A DNA stretch of 64,000 nt from NCBI GenBank assembly GCA_001792895.1, contig MARA01000011.1:186001-250000 (forward strand), given 5' to 3'. This stretch comes from Lentinus brumalis. Its lineage: Eukaryota > Basidiomycota > Agaricomycetes > Polyporales > Polyporaceae. Below the pieces are notes generated by a model. It was not told the origin of the DNA and ran no database searches. It saw nothing but the letters and a program-made list of their open reading frames with translations. Of the stretch, positions 45,677 through 56,802 are shown piece by piece (position 1 is the stretch's first letter; each line of letters opens with the position of its first letter). Made by a program: the position numbers and the translations under genes.

Positions 45677-47741
45677 TCAGGTGCCAGTTTCTGCCTTGCG
45701 TCTTTCCATAATCACCTTACCCCCAACTTCGCTGAAGGCTTCAAACCGAACCCCAATCCGCCCCTCACACCGTCTGTGTCCCGTTCGACCTTGAGATTGT
45801 AGTTCACCACCATGTGTGCAACCACGGTCTTCACCATGTCCGCGGCGAAGAAGCGACCCGGACTGCATGGGACATCCCACGTTGAGCGTCGCGCTCGTGA
45901 GCATCAAAGACCGTGCACCTACCATGCGTGCCTCCCATAACCGAAGGTGAGCCATCTGGCCGACGTGTGCGTGAATCGCTGCGTCACGTTCGGTCCTTCG
46001 ACGTCGAACATACTCGAGAAGCGGAAGGGATCAAATGTGTCCGGGCTAGGATACAAGCTTGCGTCGTGGTGGATGGGAGAGGCGACGGCGGCGACCACCG
46101 TTCCCTTGGGCAGGAACGTCCCGTCGATGAGTGTCAGATCATCCATGGCCTTGCGGAGCGAGACAACTGAGAGGGGGAAGCAGTCAGTGAAGCTCTAAGT
46201 GCCACACTTGTAATGTGGACCGTGACTCGGGACGCACATGGTACCACGCAGTTGCAGCGCTGCGACTCTTTCAGGAAGCTGTCGAGCTTCCTCATGTTGT
46301 CTATGGCTGCCTTCGTCCAGCCATCCGCGGCGACGACGGTCTCGACCTCCGCGCGAATGACCTCTGCATGTTCTTGGTAAGAGGCGAGATCGCTCAGTGC
46401 CTGTGTGATGGCCTAGACAGACACACATCATGAGGGTACGATAGATGAGGAGACATGGGCTCAGTGCGTACAGTCGACGAAGTATGTATAGCCGTGAGGT
46501 GAATTGCGAGGACTCTGTGAATGATGTCTTCATCTGAGGCCCTTGCAGGAGCTCCGTCTATGAACCATTGCAGGACGTCGTTCTAGGGATGCGTCAGCAG
46601 TGAAAGCTGCAACCGAGCCGCTGGAGGTCACTCGCTGGCTTTTCTTGCGCATCGGTCTCCGACTGTTCCTTTCGACTTCGATATGATTCTTCAATATGTG
46701 ACGCTGCGGCCGCCATGCACGATCGTGTACTGGTCACGAGGCGTGCCACCGTGCTTCGGACCAGCACATAAGTCAGAAGGACGAGGCTCGAGCAGACACT
46801 GGCACGTACGGTTTGAGAATGTCGGGAAATACTTTGAGAACAAATGCGTCCTTCATGATACTTTCGCTGGACCTGATTACCACAGCGGTGTACTCTGAAG
46901 AACGACCTTGCCATGCATGTGAGCGGATAGTTACTATTAGTTATGAAGGGAAGAAGAATCATTTCACATGTGGGCACGCCAACACATACGCGGCCGCTCA
47001 TGCGTGCGACAAGCTTTCGAACCGACGCCTTGATATCGCCGTCGAATCTGCCTATAAAGGTGATAGGGTCAGAGGGTGCAGAGACGAATGCTCTGTCTGA
47101 CCTTCAGTGCCCTGGAAGCACTCAACCACCGCGAGTGGTAGCTCGTCGACTATGTCAAGAACGATGGACGACAGGTCCCGCGAGAACTTTGAACGTATGA
47201 TGTCGACGTGCCATTGATCGTTGTTTGTCTCCTTTACGACCGTGTAAGCAGTTTCGAAGAGCTATTTATTTGCTTTCAGATGATGCACGAAGGATGGTAT
47301 AGAACACTCGAACGTACCTCTTTCGTGCTTTCGCTCACGGACAGTTCGCCATCCGGCCGCCGCCCGACGTCTTCCACTGCGTCCCGATTAGACACGAAGA
47401 CCACCCATCTGTCGAACATTGCCACTTTAAACGGGCCTCTGGAGTACTGGTACGATTGAGCTTAAGGGCACATATATTGAGCACGACGGGCATACCTTTT
47501 TGTATCCTTCCTGCAGCACCGCGTCTGTACGAACCATGAAGTTCAAGGCACCCAGAAGAGATAGAAAGGGCAAGGAAGGGCCGCCAACTGTCGGTATGGT
47601 GCGGAGCTAGATCTTAGTATGTTAGCAGCGCGCTTTCTCCAAAAGAAACATGGGACATACCGGATCGTGGACCCATCTTGAGAAAGAGATCGCCAGTACC
47701 GCACCAAAACATGTATACACGAGGATCTGTAGGTCAGGCAT
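45677..47741 (-). CDS. Cytochrome P450 monooxygenase, array copy 1
   Basis: Eleven exons on the minus strand: 47741-47661, 47606-47496, 47446-47318, 47261-47102, 47051-46968, 46906-46810, 46753-46636, 46582-46472, 46412-46238, 46166-45923, 45862-45677, about 498 residues. An N-terminal anchor (LQILVYTCFGAVLAISFS) is followed by LRTIPTVGGPSLP. The heme loop is FGYGRHACPGRFFA, the type seen in fungal secondary-metabolism P450s. The K-helix ExxR is present (KESQR), and DTFDPFRF is the PERF-like site. One base is missing in the run at 45720-45724 (G5 on the coding strand). Without it the protein stops early after KLGVR; with it the tail becomes KVIMERRKAETG, matching the basic tails of the two paralogues. 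The intron after exon 7 appears to use a GC donor (CCA/GCGAGT). Confidence 0.85.
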
Positions 47742-48066
47742 GGTGATGAAAGCTTCACAGCATCGAGGGAGGGGTCCCCAGCTACCCAGAACTTATACGC
47801 ACGCACGGTCCATGAGGGTTTAAACTTACACTGACACCGCAGCCGCTGCGACTCACATGTGTGTGACCGCGGGCATACCGGGAACGTACCGCTGTAACCC
47901 GAAGCACCGTCCCCCTCTCACGCCGTCGCACTGAAGACGTCTCGAAAGAGCTGTTATACGCTGCATGTGCGCCGTGCTTCCGGACCTACTGATGATCACA
48001 CGAGAGAAAGGTATAGAGAGGCATGTTGCTCTTCACCGATGGGTCAACAACGTCTTTCCGCTCCGT
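47742..48066. other. Spacer between P450 copies 1 and 2
   Basis: 325 bases holding the core promoter of copy 1 (a GTATAAG word near 47800 on the minus strand) and the 3' end of copy 2. No gene seen. Confidence 0.5.
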
Positions 48067-50189
48067 TTAGTTCAAAGCCGCCGAATCGCTCTTGCGCTTC
48101 CTGACCATGATCTTGCCACTCGTATTCGTTGTGTCCTTGCCTCCGGATGCAGGGCTCGTTACAGGCCGGCTGGAGGCGTCATCTGTATCTTCGGCTTTGA
48201 TGTCGTAATTCACGACGATGTATGCTACGAGCGCCTTGAGCTCGTCAGCCGCGAAGAACCGTCCAGGACTGTATGTGACAAACGGCATAAGGTATTTATC
48301 TGACTCGCGATAACCGAGCTGCGTACCAAGCATGCTTGCCATGGCCGAAGGCAAGCCATTTGGCGGAGGTATGGGTGAACGCCTGTGCGGCACTTAGACT
48401 CGTCTCTTCACGGGTGCGCGAAAACCGGAACGGGTCGAAGACTTCGGCAGATTGATAGTATCTACAGTCGCGATGCGGCGGTGAAGTGGCGATAGCGATG
48501 AAAGTTCCCTTCGGGATAAACGTGCCGTCGATCAGTGTTAAATCCTTCAGAGCTATCCGGGACAGCGCGACTGTAACCAGAACGTCACTCCGGGTGCTGA
48601 AAATGGCAAGATGAAAGTACTAACAACGTGCCACCGTATGCAAGCGTTGTGATTCTCGAAGGAAACTGTCGACCTTCCACATATTATCGACGGCTGCCTT
48701 CGTCCAACCTTCGGACGTGACGACTTCTTCGACTTCCGCTCGGAGGGCAGCTATGTGCTCTGGAAACGCTGCCAGGTCTTGAAGGGCATTCGTCAAGCTC
48801 TGTGCACAGAATGGGCTCTCGATCAGTGCTGCGTCGGCTAAGAGAGAGGTACGGCACAGAGTTACCATTGAAGAAGTGTGAATTGAGGCGAAGTTGGTGA
48901 GGAAGAGTCTCTCCGCCACCGTCTGATCCGACGTATTTCTCCTCTCAGTAGCCTCCTCCATATACAGTTGTAGAAGGTCGTTCTATAGGATCCGTCATCA
49001 ATAAAAAATGCCGGTACATATCGAATTAGCGTCGTGATGATCTCCACGCACCGGCCTGTCGCGCCAGTCGTTCCCGAAACGTTTCATCTTTGCTCTTCGC
49101 GTTCGTATAATTGGCTCGATATAAGTCGTTCCCTCGAGCAGGGCTGATCGTGTCTCGTTGAGAAGGCGCACAGCAATCCTGAGGGTTACTGCTGAGACAT
49201 GCCCAGTCCTGCTGGAACGAGTCACAACGCACGGTCGCAATACTCGAGGCATGATCTTCACGACATTTGCGTTCTTCATCCTCGATACGGTGAAGCGAAT
49301 CGCGAGATCCAGGTATGCTCGAGAACGACCTGCGAACCTTAACGTGAGATTCACACATGAGAACGGGGGATATTCTTACTCAGAGGCAACCCGCCAAAAG
49401 CGCGATTGCTCACTTGTGCGACCATGTTGATTACTGCGGACCGAACGTTCAAAGTTGTCCAATCTGCAAGATGGCAACATTTCAGTGACATCTCTTTGAG
49501 GTGAACTCATATCCTTACCATCGGCACATGGAATGTTGCCCTGTACGGCTGATGGGAGCTCGTCCAGGAGTTCAGGAAGAATGGTTGGAAGATCCTGCGT
49601 GAACGTCGTCTTGATGACGTCGACATGCCACCGAATCTCATGAAGATCAACCCCCAGGATGAGCTCCCTTTGGAATTGCTGTACAACGGCGGATATAGAG
49701 TAAACCAACGATTCGAACATCGATTTGATAGGACAGACCTCGTTAGACCCGGCTGATATGGAGAGGTCGCTATCAGGCCGCCGCCTGATGTCTTCTACCC
49801 CTTCGAGACCCGCGATCACTACCAGCCAGCGATTAAGTAACGCGACCTTGAAGGCCGAGCCGTGGTGCTACATAGTACAGACACCTTCAGCGACAGCATG
49901 TGTGTACACACCGGAAACCCACCGCACCTTTTCGTAGCCTTCCTGAAGTACGCCATCCGGACAGCGCGCGAACTTCGCGGCGGCAAAATAGGATAACAGT
50001 GGGATAGAGGGCCCACCTACAGCAGGTATATGGCGCAGCTGGACGAGAATAGACGAGCGTGCATTGAAATTAGCCTTGCCACTGAGTACTGAATACCAAC
50101 GCAACACATACCGGGTCGAAATACCATTTGGAAAACAATCGTGCCGCCAGCAGGACCATACATGTGTAGACGATCGTCAAGCCGTCCAT
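48067..50189 (-). CDS. Cytochrome P450 monooxygenase, array copy 2
   Basis: The eleven-exon plan matches copy 1, beginning with 50189-50112 (MDGLTIVYTCMVLLAARLFS anchor) and LRHIPAVGGPSIP. Later exons encode IRWHVDVIKTTF, LPELLDELPSAVQ, RSRAYLDLAIRFTVSRMK, NDWRDRP/NDLLQLY, WTKAAVDNMWKVDSFLRESQR (ExxR), AEVFDPFRF and the heme loop FGHGKHACPGRFFA, ending in a basic tail with KIMVRKRK. At two junctions splice sites have shifted relative to the paralogues (donor CTGA/GTAAGA after LPL, and acceptor CCCTCAG before IAVRLL), but both keep the frame, so the gene appears functional. A TATA word (GTATAAATA) lies about 45 bases upstream of the ATG on the minus strand. The substrate is unknown. Confidence 0.82.
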
Positions 50190-50926
50190 CGCTTGTCTAG
50201 GGGAGAACCTGCTCAGCGGTGGGTACGAGGTATTTATACAAGTACCATCAAGGTTACAACCTTGCTTCTCCGTTGCTTCCATTGCATTTGTGACCAACTT
50301 GCGAGTGAGATGCCTTCTGCGTAGAACAAGCTTGGAGCTTGAAGTGACAGGGACGCCTTCATCGCGTTCTTTGCGCAATATACTTACCATGTCCCACGTC
50401 ATTTCTGCGCCGAGTATGCGAATGGGAGGAGATAGCGGGGAATTGATCTTTCCAGTGGAGCGACGCCTGAGACCGTGTGGCTGAGCGCGATACACGGCGG
50501 TACGGCGTTCTTGTCCAAGCGTCTCGAAGAAGTACATACTGCCATTATCAATACTGTGGACCACGCGGTATATCCTTTGGATGACTCACAAAGATGGATG
50601 CAACTGGCGAAGCAAGCTCCGAGACTCGGCGGACAACCGAGGTGGTGGTGGTTGTCAGTATGCAAGTCACAGTGCTAGAGCAGCGCTGTATCGCGGCAAG
50701 AAGTGTTGTTACGGAGTGAATATGACAGGGGATGAGCTCACCAAGGGTGTCAGTCCCAACCAGGGCACGAATCGAACCTCCGCGGGTCACCCAACTTTGT
50801 GAAGCAACCGGCATTGAGATTCGAACAGTAGAAATAAGAGTGGCGTTCACATCTCGTATTCCTAGATCAATACACCACGGCGTATCGTGCTGTCCATCAC
50901 AGAGAGATAGTTCATCACCCACAGGA
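50190..50926. other. Spacer between P450 copies 2 and 3
   Basis: 737 bases. The promoter of copy 2 is at the left end (TATA near 50230-50240). Two T-arm-like words (GGTTCGATTC and GTTCGAATC on the minus strand, 50760-50835) occur, but no tRNA fold can be built around them. No gene seen. Confidence 0.4.
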
Positions 50927-51577
50927 CTAGAGGCTCGGGTCGCCTGGCGACGATCGGAATGCAAAGCTCTGTAACTCCGTCTTGCGCTTCCTGACCAGTA
51001 GTGTGTCCGTGACGACCCCCTGTGCTCCATTCGGTGGGTCATCGGCTTTGATATCGTAGTTCAAAACGATGTATGCGAGGAGCGCTTTGAGCTCGTCGGC
51101 AGCGAAGAACCGTCCTGGACTGTACGCGACGGCAGTCATTGTCAGGCAACATACATGTCAGTCATGACAACCGCATAGCGCACCACGCATGCTTGCCGTG
51201 CCCGAAGGCGAGCCACTTGGCGGAGGTGTGGGTGAACGCCTGAGCGGCACTGACTCCCGTCTCTTCACGAATGCTCGAGAACCGGAACGGGTCGAAGACG
51301 TCGGCATTGTGATAGTACTTCTGATCGCGGTGAGCCGGGGAAGGAGCAGTAGCAATGAGGGTTCCCTGTGGGATGAATGTGCCGTCGACCAGCGTCAAGT
51401 CCCGCATTGCTACGCGATTCAGGGCAACTGTGAACACACGTCGTATAACAGATCAGCGGACGAGGAAGACGGGGCGGATATATGCACTCACAACGGGCCA
51501 CGGTCCTTGAGCGCTGCGACTCACGCAGGAAGCTGTCCACCTTCCACATCTTGTCAATGGCAGTCTTGGTCCAGCCG

Positions 51578-53686
51578 CATCAGAACTTCTCAAAAATGCT
51601 GAGCGTGCTGAGGCAGCGCCCTCAGCGCGGTCAGCACAGCTCAGCACGCCAGCGGCTCAGCGCGAATAAGCGCCGAAACGCTCGCACTCAACCTTCTTGT
51701 TCCTCTTCACACATGCACACATTTTACGCTGGCTTCAAGTACCAGAACTGGCTCATTGAGTACCGGGGTAGGTTCTTCTAACATTTCGTGGTCTGATATA
51801 GCAGCATGAAGCTAATATGAGACTGAAAAGTGCGAAATCTGCCCAGATTTGGCTGAACATCGCAGGCTTAATTTCTCAGCCACTCGTCGGGGAAACGGGC
51901 ACCTCGCGGCAGTGGATGGCCATGTGTGACTAGGTGCTGCATCCGATTGTAGCTACGGGGCGGCACTACCCGTGACTGGCGTCAACGGTAGTGGTTCGTC
52001 GAGGACGCCTGGCTATTGCAGCGGTCTGTCGAATGGCCAGTGGGTATCCATAGAGCTATATAGAGAGTAGTAGAGGTCTACGAATAATTACCACCATCTA
52101 CCGGAAGCGCAGAGAAGCACAGAGAGCAAGCAGTGGGCAGTTATGAGGATCCGGACGGCAGGCAAGCTGAGACGGCGCCGTCGGCCTGTCGGGGAATCGT
52201 CCGAGAGGCAGGCGCACCTGGCGGGGAAGAGTGGGCGCACCCCTGCGCACCCGTTGGGGATTGGGGTTGCGTCATAGAATGTTCATGGCGTCATCGGTCT
52301 GCCAGGACGCGCAGAGACCGCGAGTCCGTCGCCGACTCGCGTTGTGAGCGCGTCAGTCACGTGGGCGCATACAGTCCGTTTCTGGCAGGACTCTCGGGCA
52401 GCGATCGCATCTTGCTCCCTGGCAGCTGCGCCCCCTACAGTATAAAGCTCTCCCATCGTCGCGTCTGCTCAACACTTCTCTCTTTCCCTCCTCCATCACC
52501 ATCCCTCACCGCTTCCAGCAAGCTCGCCTCAACACCTATCCGATCTCAGACGACTCGACTCGACTCGACGTGTCACCGGCCCCTCGAGTCCTTCCTCGGA
52601 TTGTGCGTACGGACTACCGCATTGATCGGTTGCTCTGGAGGTCGTCAGGTACGTATGTCTTGTTATTGCAGCTCAGCTTTCCCCTTCCCCGAGTCGATGG
52701 CTTTGGCCAGTGGTGAAGAGGCCTGAAGAGGTGCGTACGAGTGATCGCGAATCAGGTGAGTGCCTTGCCCATGATTGCTGGCCGAGCACGGCTCCGTGTG
52801 CTTCGTCTGCTGCACAGGTAGGTCGTCCGTGTTCCTGAAGGGCTCCGCAGTGCGGAGGCTTTGTGGCCGCTGTTCCCCAAGGTAGGCCGCTTCTTGTCGT
52901 TAATCGACCTGCAGCCCGCCTTCCAGCGGCAGGGAGCGAGAGCACCTTCTGACTGTGCACCCGCATGGGGGCTAACTCTTGGCGCTGTGTTCGCTGAGTG
53001 AGATTAGAGCTTGTTGCTGCTTCAGGGTGTGCTCGCTGCTTGTAATCGAAGTCAGGTTGCACGGTAGGTTGCTAGTGCTCCCAGCTCTCTCTGGATGCGC
53101 TTGTCGAGCGCCGTCTTGTTACGTAGCGTCGTGTTGATCAATATACTTATTTCTGCGCTCATCCGGATGGGACCCCGAGTGCGAATTGCCTGTGTGCCGT
53201 GTCAGACCGCTTGTTCAGGCTCGTCGAAGCGGCTGTCTATCTGTCATCATTGGTAGAGCCCAGTGCCAGGTTCTGTAGAGCTCGATAGAGCCCTCGCACG
53301 GGTTCTACAGCGCTCTACAGACCCCTAGTGGCGGCTCTACCGTGCGCTACCACCCACCCCAGTTTCTCCCCTGTGGATCGGTAGAGAGCTACTGCTTTCG
53401 GCAGCTTCAATCATGCGCTGACGGACGGCTACCAGCTCTACAGAGGTCTATGCACACTACCGTATACTAGGACAGGGATTGCTGGTTTCCCGACGCTACC
53501 CTACCCCTCGGCATGCGACTTTGTATGTGTGTGGGTCACATACTGACGTACCCGCATGCAAAACTTCAGGTCGTAAACTGAACTTGTTCTCGACGTGGAG
53601 GATGAACAACCGCAGGTTCTCACGGTCAGCGCCCCAGCGCCGTCAGTGCGTTTCAGCGCGTTCAGCATTTTTGGGAACTTCTGATG
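51578..53686. mobile_element. Non-autonomous TIR transposon inserted in a P450 exon
   Basis: The left end reads CATCAGAACTTCTCAAAAAT and continues GCTGAGCGTGCTGA. The reverse complement of the right end matches it with about four differences in 34 bases. A CG dinucleotide at each edge (51576-51577 and 53687-53688) is consistent with a 2-bp target duplication; removing the element and one CG restores the conserved P450 frame. Both subterminal regions carry many GCTGAG/CTCAGC words, and further inside lie clusters of CTCTAC/GTAGAG words (52050-52110 and 53240-53480), typical of transposase-binding subterminal repeats. Length is 2109 bp. There is no long ORF and no transposase-like motif. I cannot assign the superfamily with confidence. 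Confidence 0.85.
52441..52446 (+). promoter_or_regulatory. TATA box inside the transposable element
   Basis: TATAAA is followed by a long CT-rich tract (CTTCTCTCTTTCCCTCCTCC), a fungal core-promoter layout. Downstream, a GTACGTATG donor near 52649 suggests a spliced transcript. No convincing coding sequence follows. Confidence 0.4.
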
Positions 53687-55154
53687 CGTCGGAGGTGATG
53701 ACTTGTTCCACTTCGGCTCGAAGGGGGCTATGTACCCAGGGAATGCCGCCAGATGGTGGAGGGCATTCACCATGCTCTGCAAGAACCAGTGAGTGGAATA
53801 TTGCGCGAAGTGACCACGAGGCAGATCCCTACCATCGAAGATGTGTGAATGGATGCAAAATTGATGAGGAAGAGCCGCGGCGGGATGGCTTCATCTGACA
53901 TGTTCCTCATCGAAGCTTCGTCCATGAACCACTGCAGGAGATCATTCTGTCAATGCATCGTCAATAATGGTCCTCTTTTCAAGCAGACGTGTACGGGGAG
54001 TACGCACTGGTCTGTCCTGCCAGTCGTTGCCGAATCGCTCCACATCCGCTCTTCGTGCTCGTATCATTGGCTCAATGTACGTGTTTGCTTCAAGCAAGGC
54101 AGATCGTGTGTTATTGAGGAAACGCGCCGCGATCCTGAGGCTGGAGTTAGAGACACATTCCTATGCAGTGTGAAACCCGATCATACGGCCGAAATACCGA
54201 AGGTATCAATTTCAATGTGTTTGCATCTTTCAATCTTGCCGCAGTAAAGCGGATAGCGAGACGAATGTACGGCAGAGAACGACCTGTGCATCGCCACATG
54301 AGCTTTGTGACATGAATCTGCGATGACGGACTCACAAAGCGGCAACCCGACGAAGATGCGACTGCTCAGACGCGCGACGATATTGAGCACGGCGGGAAAG
54401 ACGTTCACCGCTGTCCAATCTAGAAGATTGATCCGCTTCAGAGATGTCCCCTTAAAATGTCGAAAGACCTCATCACCGTCTTCACAGAGAAGGTTGTCCT
54501 GCACAGCCAAGGGGAGCTCGTCCAAGAGCTCAGGGAAGATGGATGGAAGGTTTGGCGTGAGCGACGATTTAATCACATCGACATGCCACCGATTCTCATT
54601 GACATCCCTTCCCATAATATGTTCCGTCTGCAAGATCTGCGTACCGGAAAGCCATGATCAGCCGACTGAGCGACACGCCGCCGCTGCAGGACGAACCTCA
54701 TTAAATCCATCTTTGATGGAAAGGTCATTGTCGGCCCGCCGCCTCATGTCTTCGACGCCGTCGGGACCTGAGACCACTACCATCCAACGATGAGGTAAAG
54801 CAACCTTGAAGGTCGAACCGTGGAACTACACGTAGCTCAGCACAAGTAGCCACCTCCATGGTCATCGGGAGGTCATCGTACCTTGTCGTACCCTTCCTGC
54901 AGCACGTCCTCCGGATGGCGCGCGAATCTATATGCAGCGAGATAGGATAACGGCGGAATAGACGGTCCACCCGCAGTGGGAACAAGCCGAAGCTGCCAGC
55001 GGGCGCGCACAATGGTGCACGTATATCAGCCGTGAGGCTAAGCATGAGGTGATAGCTACGTGGAGTGCGCACATACCGGGTTGTAGTACCATTTCGCAAA
55101 TAGCTGGGCCGCCAGGAGGGACAGACACGCACAGGCAACTGCGAGACGGTCCAT

Positions 55155-55459
55155 CGCGGATTGGGAGAGGTTCGGCCGTCCAATGAGCCATATATATATA
55201 CTATATAGGTGCTGTCAACGTTATCTCGGTGCCTTCGCGCCTGCAATCAGAGTCAGGTGGGTCTGCGGATGGTGCAGGGAAGGCAGTAGAGTTCGCTATT
55301 TCTATCCTATGCACCGGGTTACCAGGGCATGGACGAAGCTCGACCTTCACATACGGGAAACAACCCGTTCCAGGTAGCGGAGATCCATATCATCAGGGAG
55401 ACGACGTTTCGGCGCCTATCTGCCGTTGCAGCTGTCCGATCTCATTGCAGCCCGTTGTG
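55155..55459. other. Upstream region of P450 copy 3
   Basis: 305 bases. A run TATATATATACTATATAGG at about 55190-55208 lies 36-54 bases before the start codon on the minus strand and probably serves as TATA box. No gene seen. Confidence 0.45.
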
Positions 55460-56802
55460 CTCTGTAGTGCAATATTGTGCAATATAGCTACGCCAGCATA
55501 AGTCACTGATGTATGGCGCGTTTTGGCTTCTTCGCGTACTGGAGGTCTATAAGACGACATTTGAGCCCACTTCACGTACAGGAACTCGTCTCTCGACTGA
55601 CAGAACATCGGGCGGAGAGCGCGATTTTGACGCCCCGCTTGTCGGATTTCCCATCGGAGCCAGTCGGAGCATTCTGGATTGGGTCGGAAGCCTCAAGCGC
55701 CGCCTGATCTCTTATCGATCTGGCCTGATTACGGACTTCACTCGATTTTTTGCTCTCTCGCTCTTCCTTCCTTCCTCCCTCTCTCTTCCTCTCTCTCACA
55801 GAGCCCCCTCAAGGCCTCGAGTATACCCGTGACTGCAACAGCGTCAGCCATCAGAGGTTCAAGTTCGCAAAATCAAGCTTGCAAAATCCTCGCGCTATCC
55901 TCCCATCTGGAAACCTCGTTGGAACTTCGATGTTCTTACACTCTCATGGACGCGGCCGTCGACCGCTAGGCTGCTAGCTCGTGCCCCAGGGATCTACATG
56001 TGCGTCCGTACCTTGGCTACTTGTGCCCGGAGTGTGTTTCCGCCATCCACGGTTTGCCGACTGGATCATTCACCCAGCACTCATTCGTCTCCGCCGCCTG
56101 TACCGCTCTGCCTGCTCTCGTTGCTGCGCGCTCTTCTTACTACCCGCTCTCGTCGCCCACTTCTGCTCGTTCTTGTCCACTCTCGTCTTCTGTCCGCTTG
56201 TCAACTGCCCGCTCTCGTGCACCATCGATCGCCCGCTCTTGTGCACCAGTACCATCTCCGCCACTGTCAAGAGGGTGCCCTCACTTGCGCACAACCCGCC
56301 GTCCTGAAGCTCGACCTTGAAAGCCAATCCGCCGAGCTCACACCAGTCATTCACTCGACCGCGCGCTGTCCGCTCTAATTTGCCTGCTTGCCCTGGTCTC
56401 CGCTCGCTCACTGCTCTTCGTCCACATGTTGGCGGTCGGCTTGTCTCTGTCTGCTCTCCCAACGCGACCCTCTTCTCTGCTGTCCTGCCTGCTCTTGATT
56501 CCTCTTCATCTCCGCGACGCTGCCTGCCTGTGCTCTGTCATCTACTGCTCTGCACGCACTGTTGGCGCAGGTGCTCCCTCTGTCATGTCGTGCACCTTCC
56601 CTCCTCGCCTCCATTGTCTGTCTCCTGTCCTCTCCCTCCAGCTGACCGGTGGTAGATAGTCATGTATATTACGTAGCTGTATCATAATGCGATGTGTCGA
56701 CGATCATTTGCATGGTGGGCTGGCGTGAGCGTCGTGTCGAATCTGGTATGAGCAGTGTTTCCTTTTTAAGGTGTCTCTATTGCGCTATAGAGCACTACAG
56801 AG
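55460..56802. mobile_element. Possible second TIR element
   Basis: The left edge CTCTGTAGTGC is repeated as an exact inverted copy at the right edge, followed inward by partly matching sequence rich in CAATAT/CTATAG words. TG lies outside both edges, compatible with a 2-bp duplication. The 1.34-kb interior is strongly pyrimidine-rich on the plus strand (CTCT/CCTT tracts at 55740-55800 and 56380-56650) and has no supported gene. The perfect repeat is only 11 bp, so chance is not excluded. Confidence 0.4.

Larger units (their letters stand above)
50927..55154 (-). pseudogene. Cytochrome P450, array copy 3, split by a transposable element
   Basis: The 5' two thirds lie at 55154-53687 and the 3' third at 51577-50927. 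Together they repeat the eleven-exon plan of copies 1 and 2. The 5' part starts MDRLAVACACLSLLAAQLFA and runs through NRWHVDVIKSSL, RSLPYIRLAIRF, NDLLQWFMDEAS and HHLAAFPGYIAP. The 3' part resumes at GWTKTAIDKMWKVDSFLRESQR, with VFDPFRF and the heme loop FGHGKHACPGRFFA, and ends with a basic tail (LLVRKRKT). The break is in exon 9, within the conserved TS(D/E)GWTK sequence. A single base is also missing in the run at 53723-53727 (C5 on the coding strand). Apart from that and the insertion I see no stop codon or broken splice site, so the insertion looks recent. Unless the element is spliced out, no functional enzyme can be made. Confidence 0.85.

Noticed and set aside
48998..49354. Frame break and lost splice acceptor in P450 copy 2, suggesting a pseudogene
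   Set aside because: On closer reading, a shifted acceptor (CCCTCAG) and a shifted donor (CTGA/GTAAGA) both restore the paralogue frame, so the copy appears intact.
50755..50840. Two T-arm-like words (GGTTCGATTC, GTTCGAATC) on the minus strand, suggesting tRNA genes
   Set aside because: Neither T-stem pairs, no A box or acceptor stem fits, and no cloverleaf can be drawn. Treated as chance or very degraded remnants.
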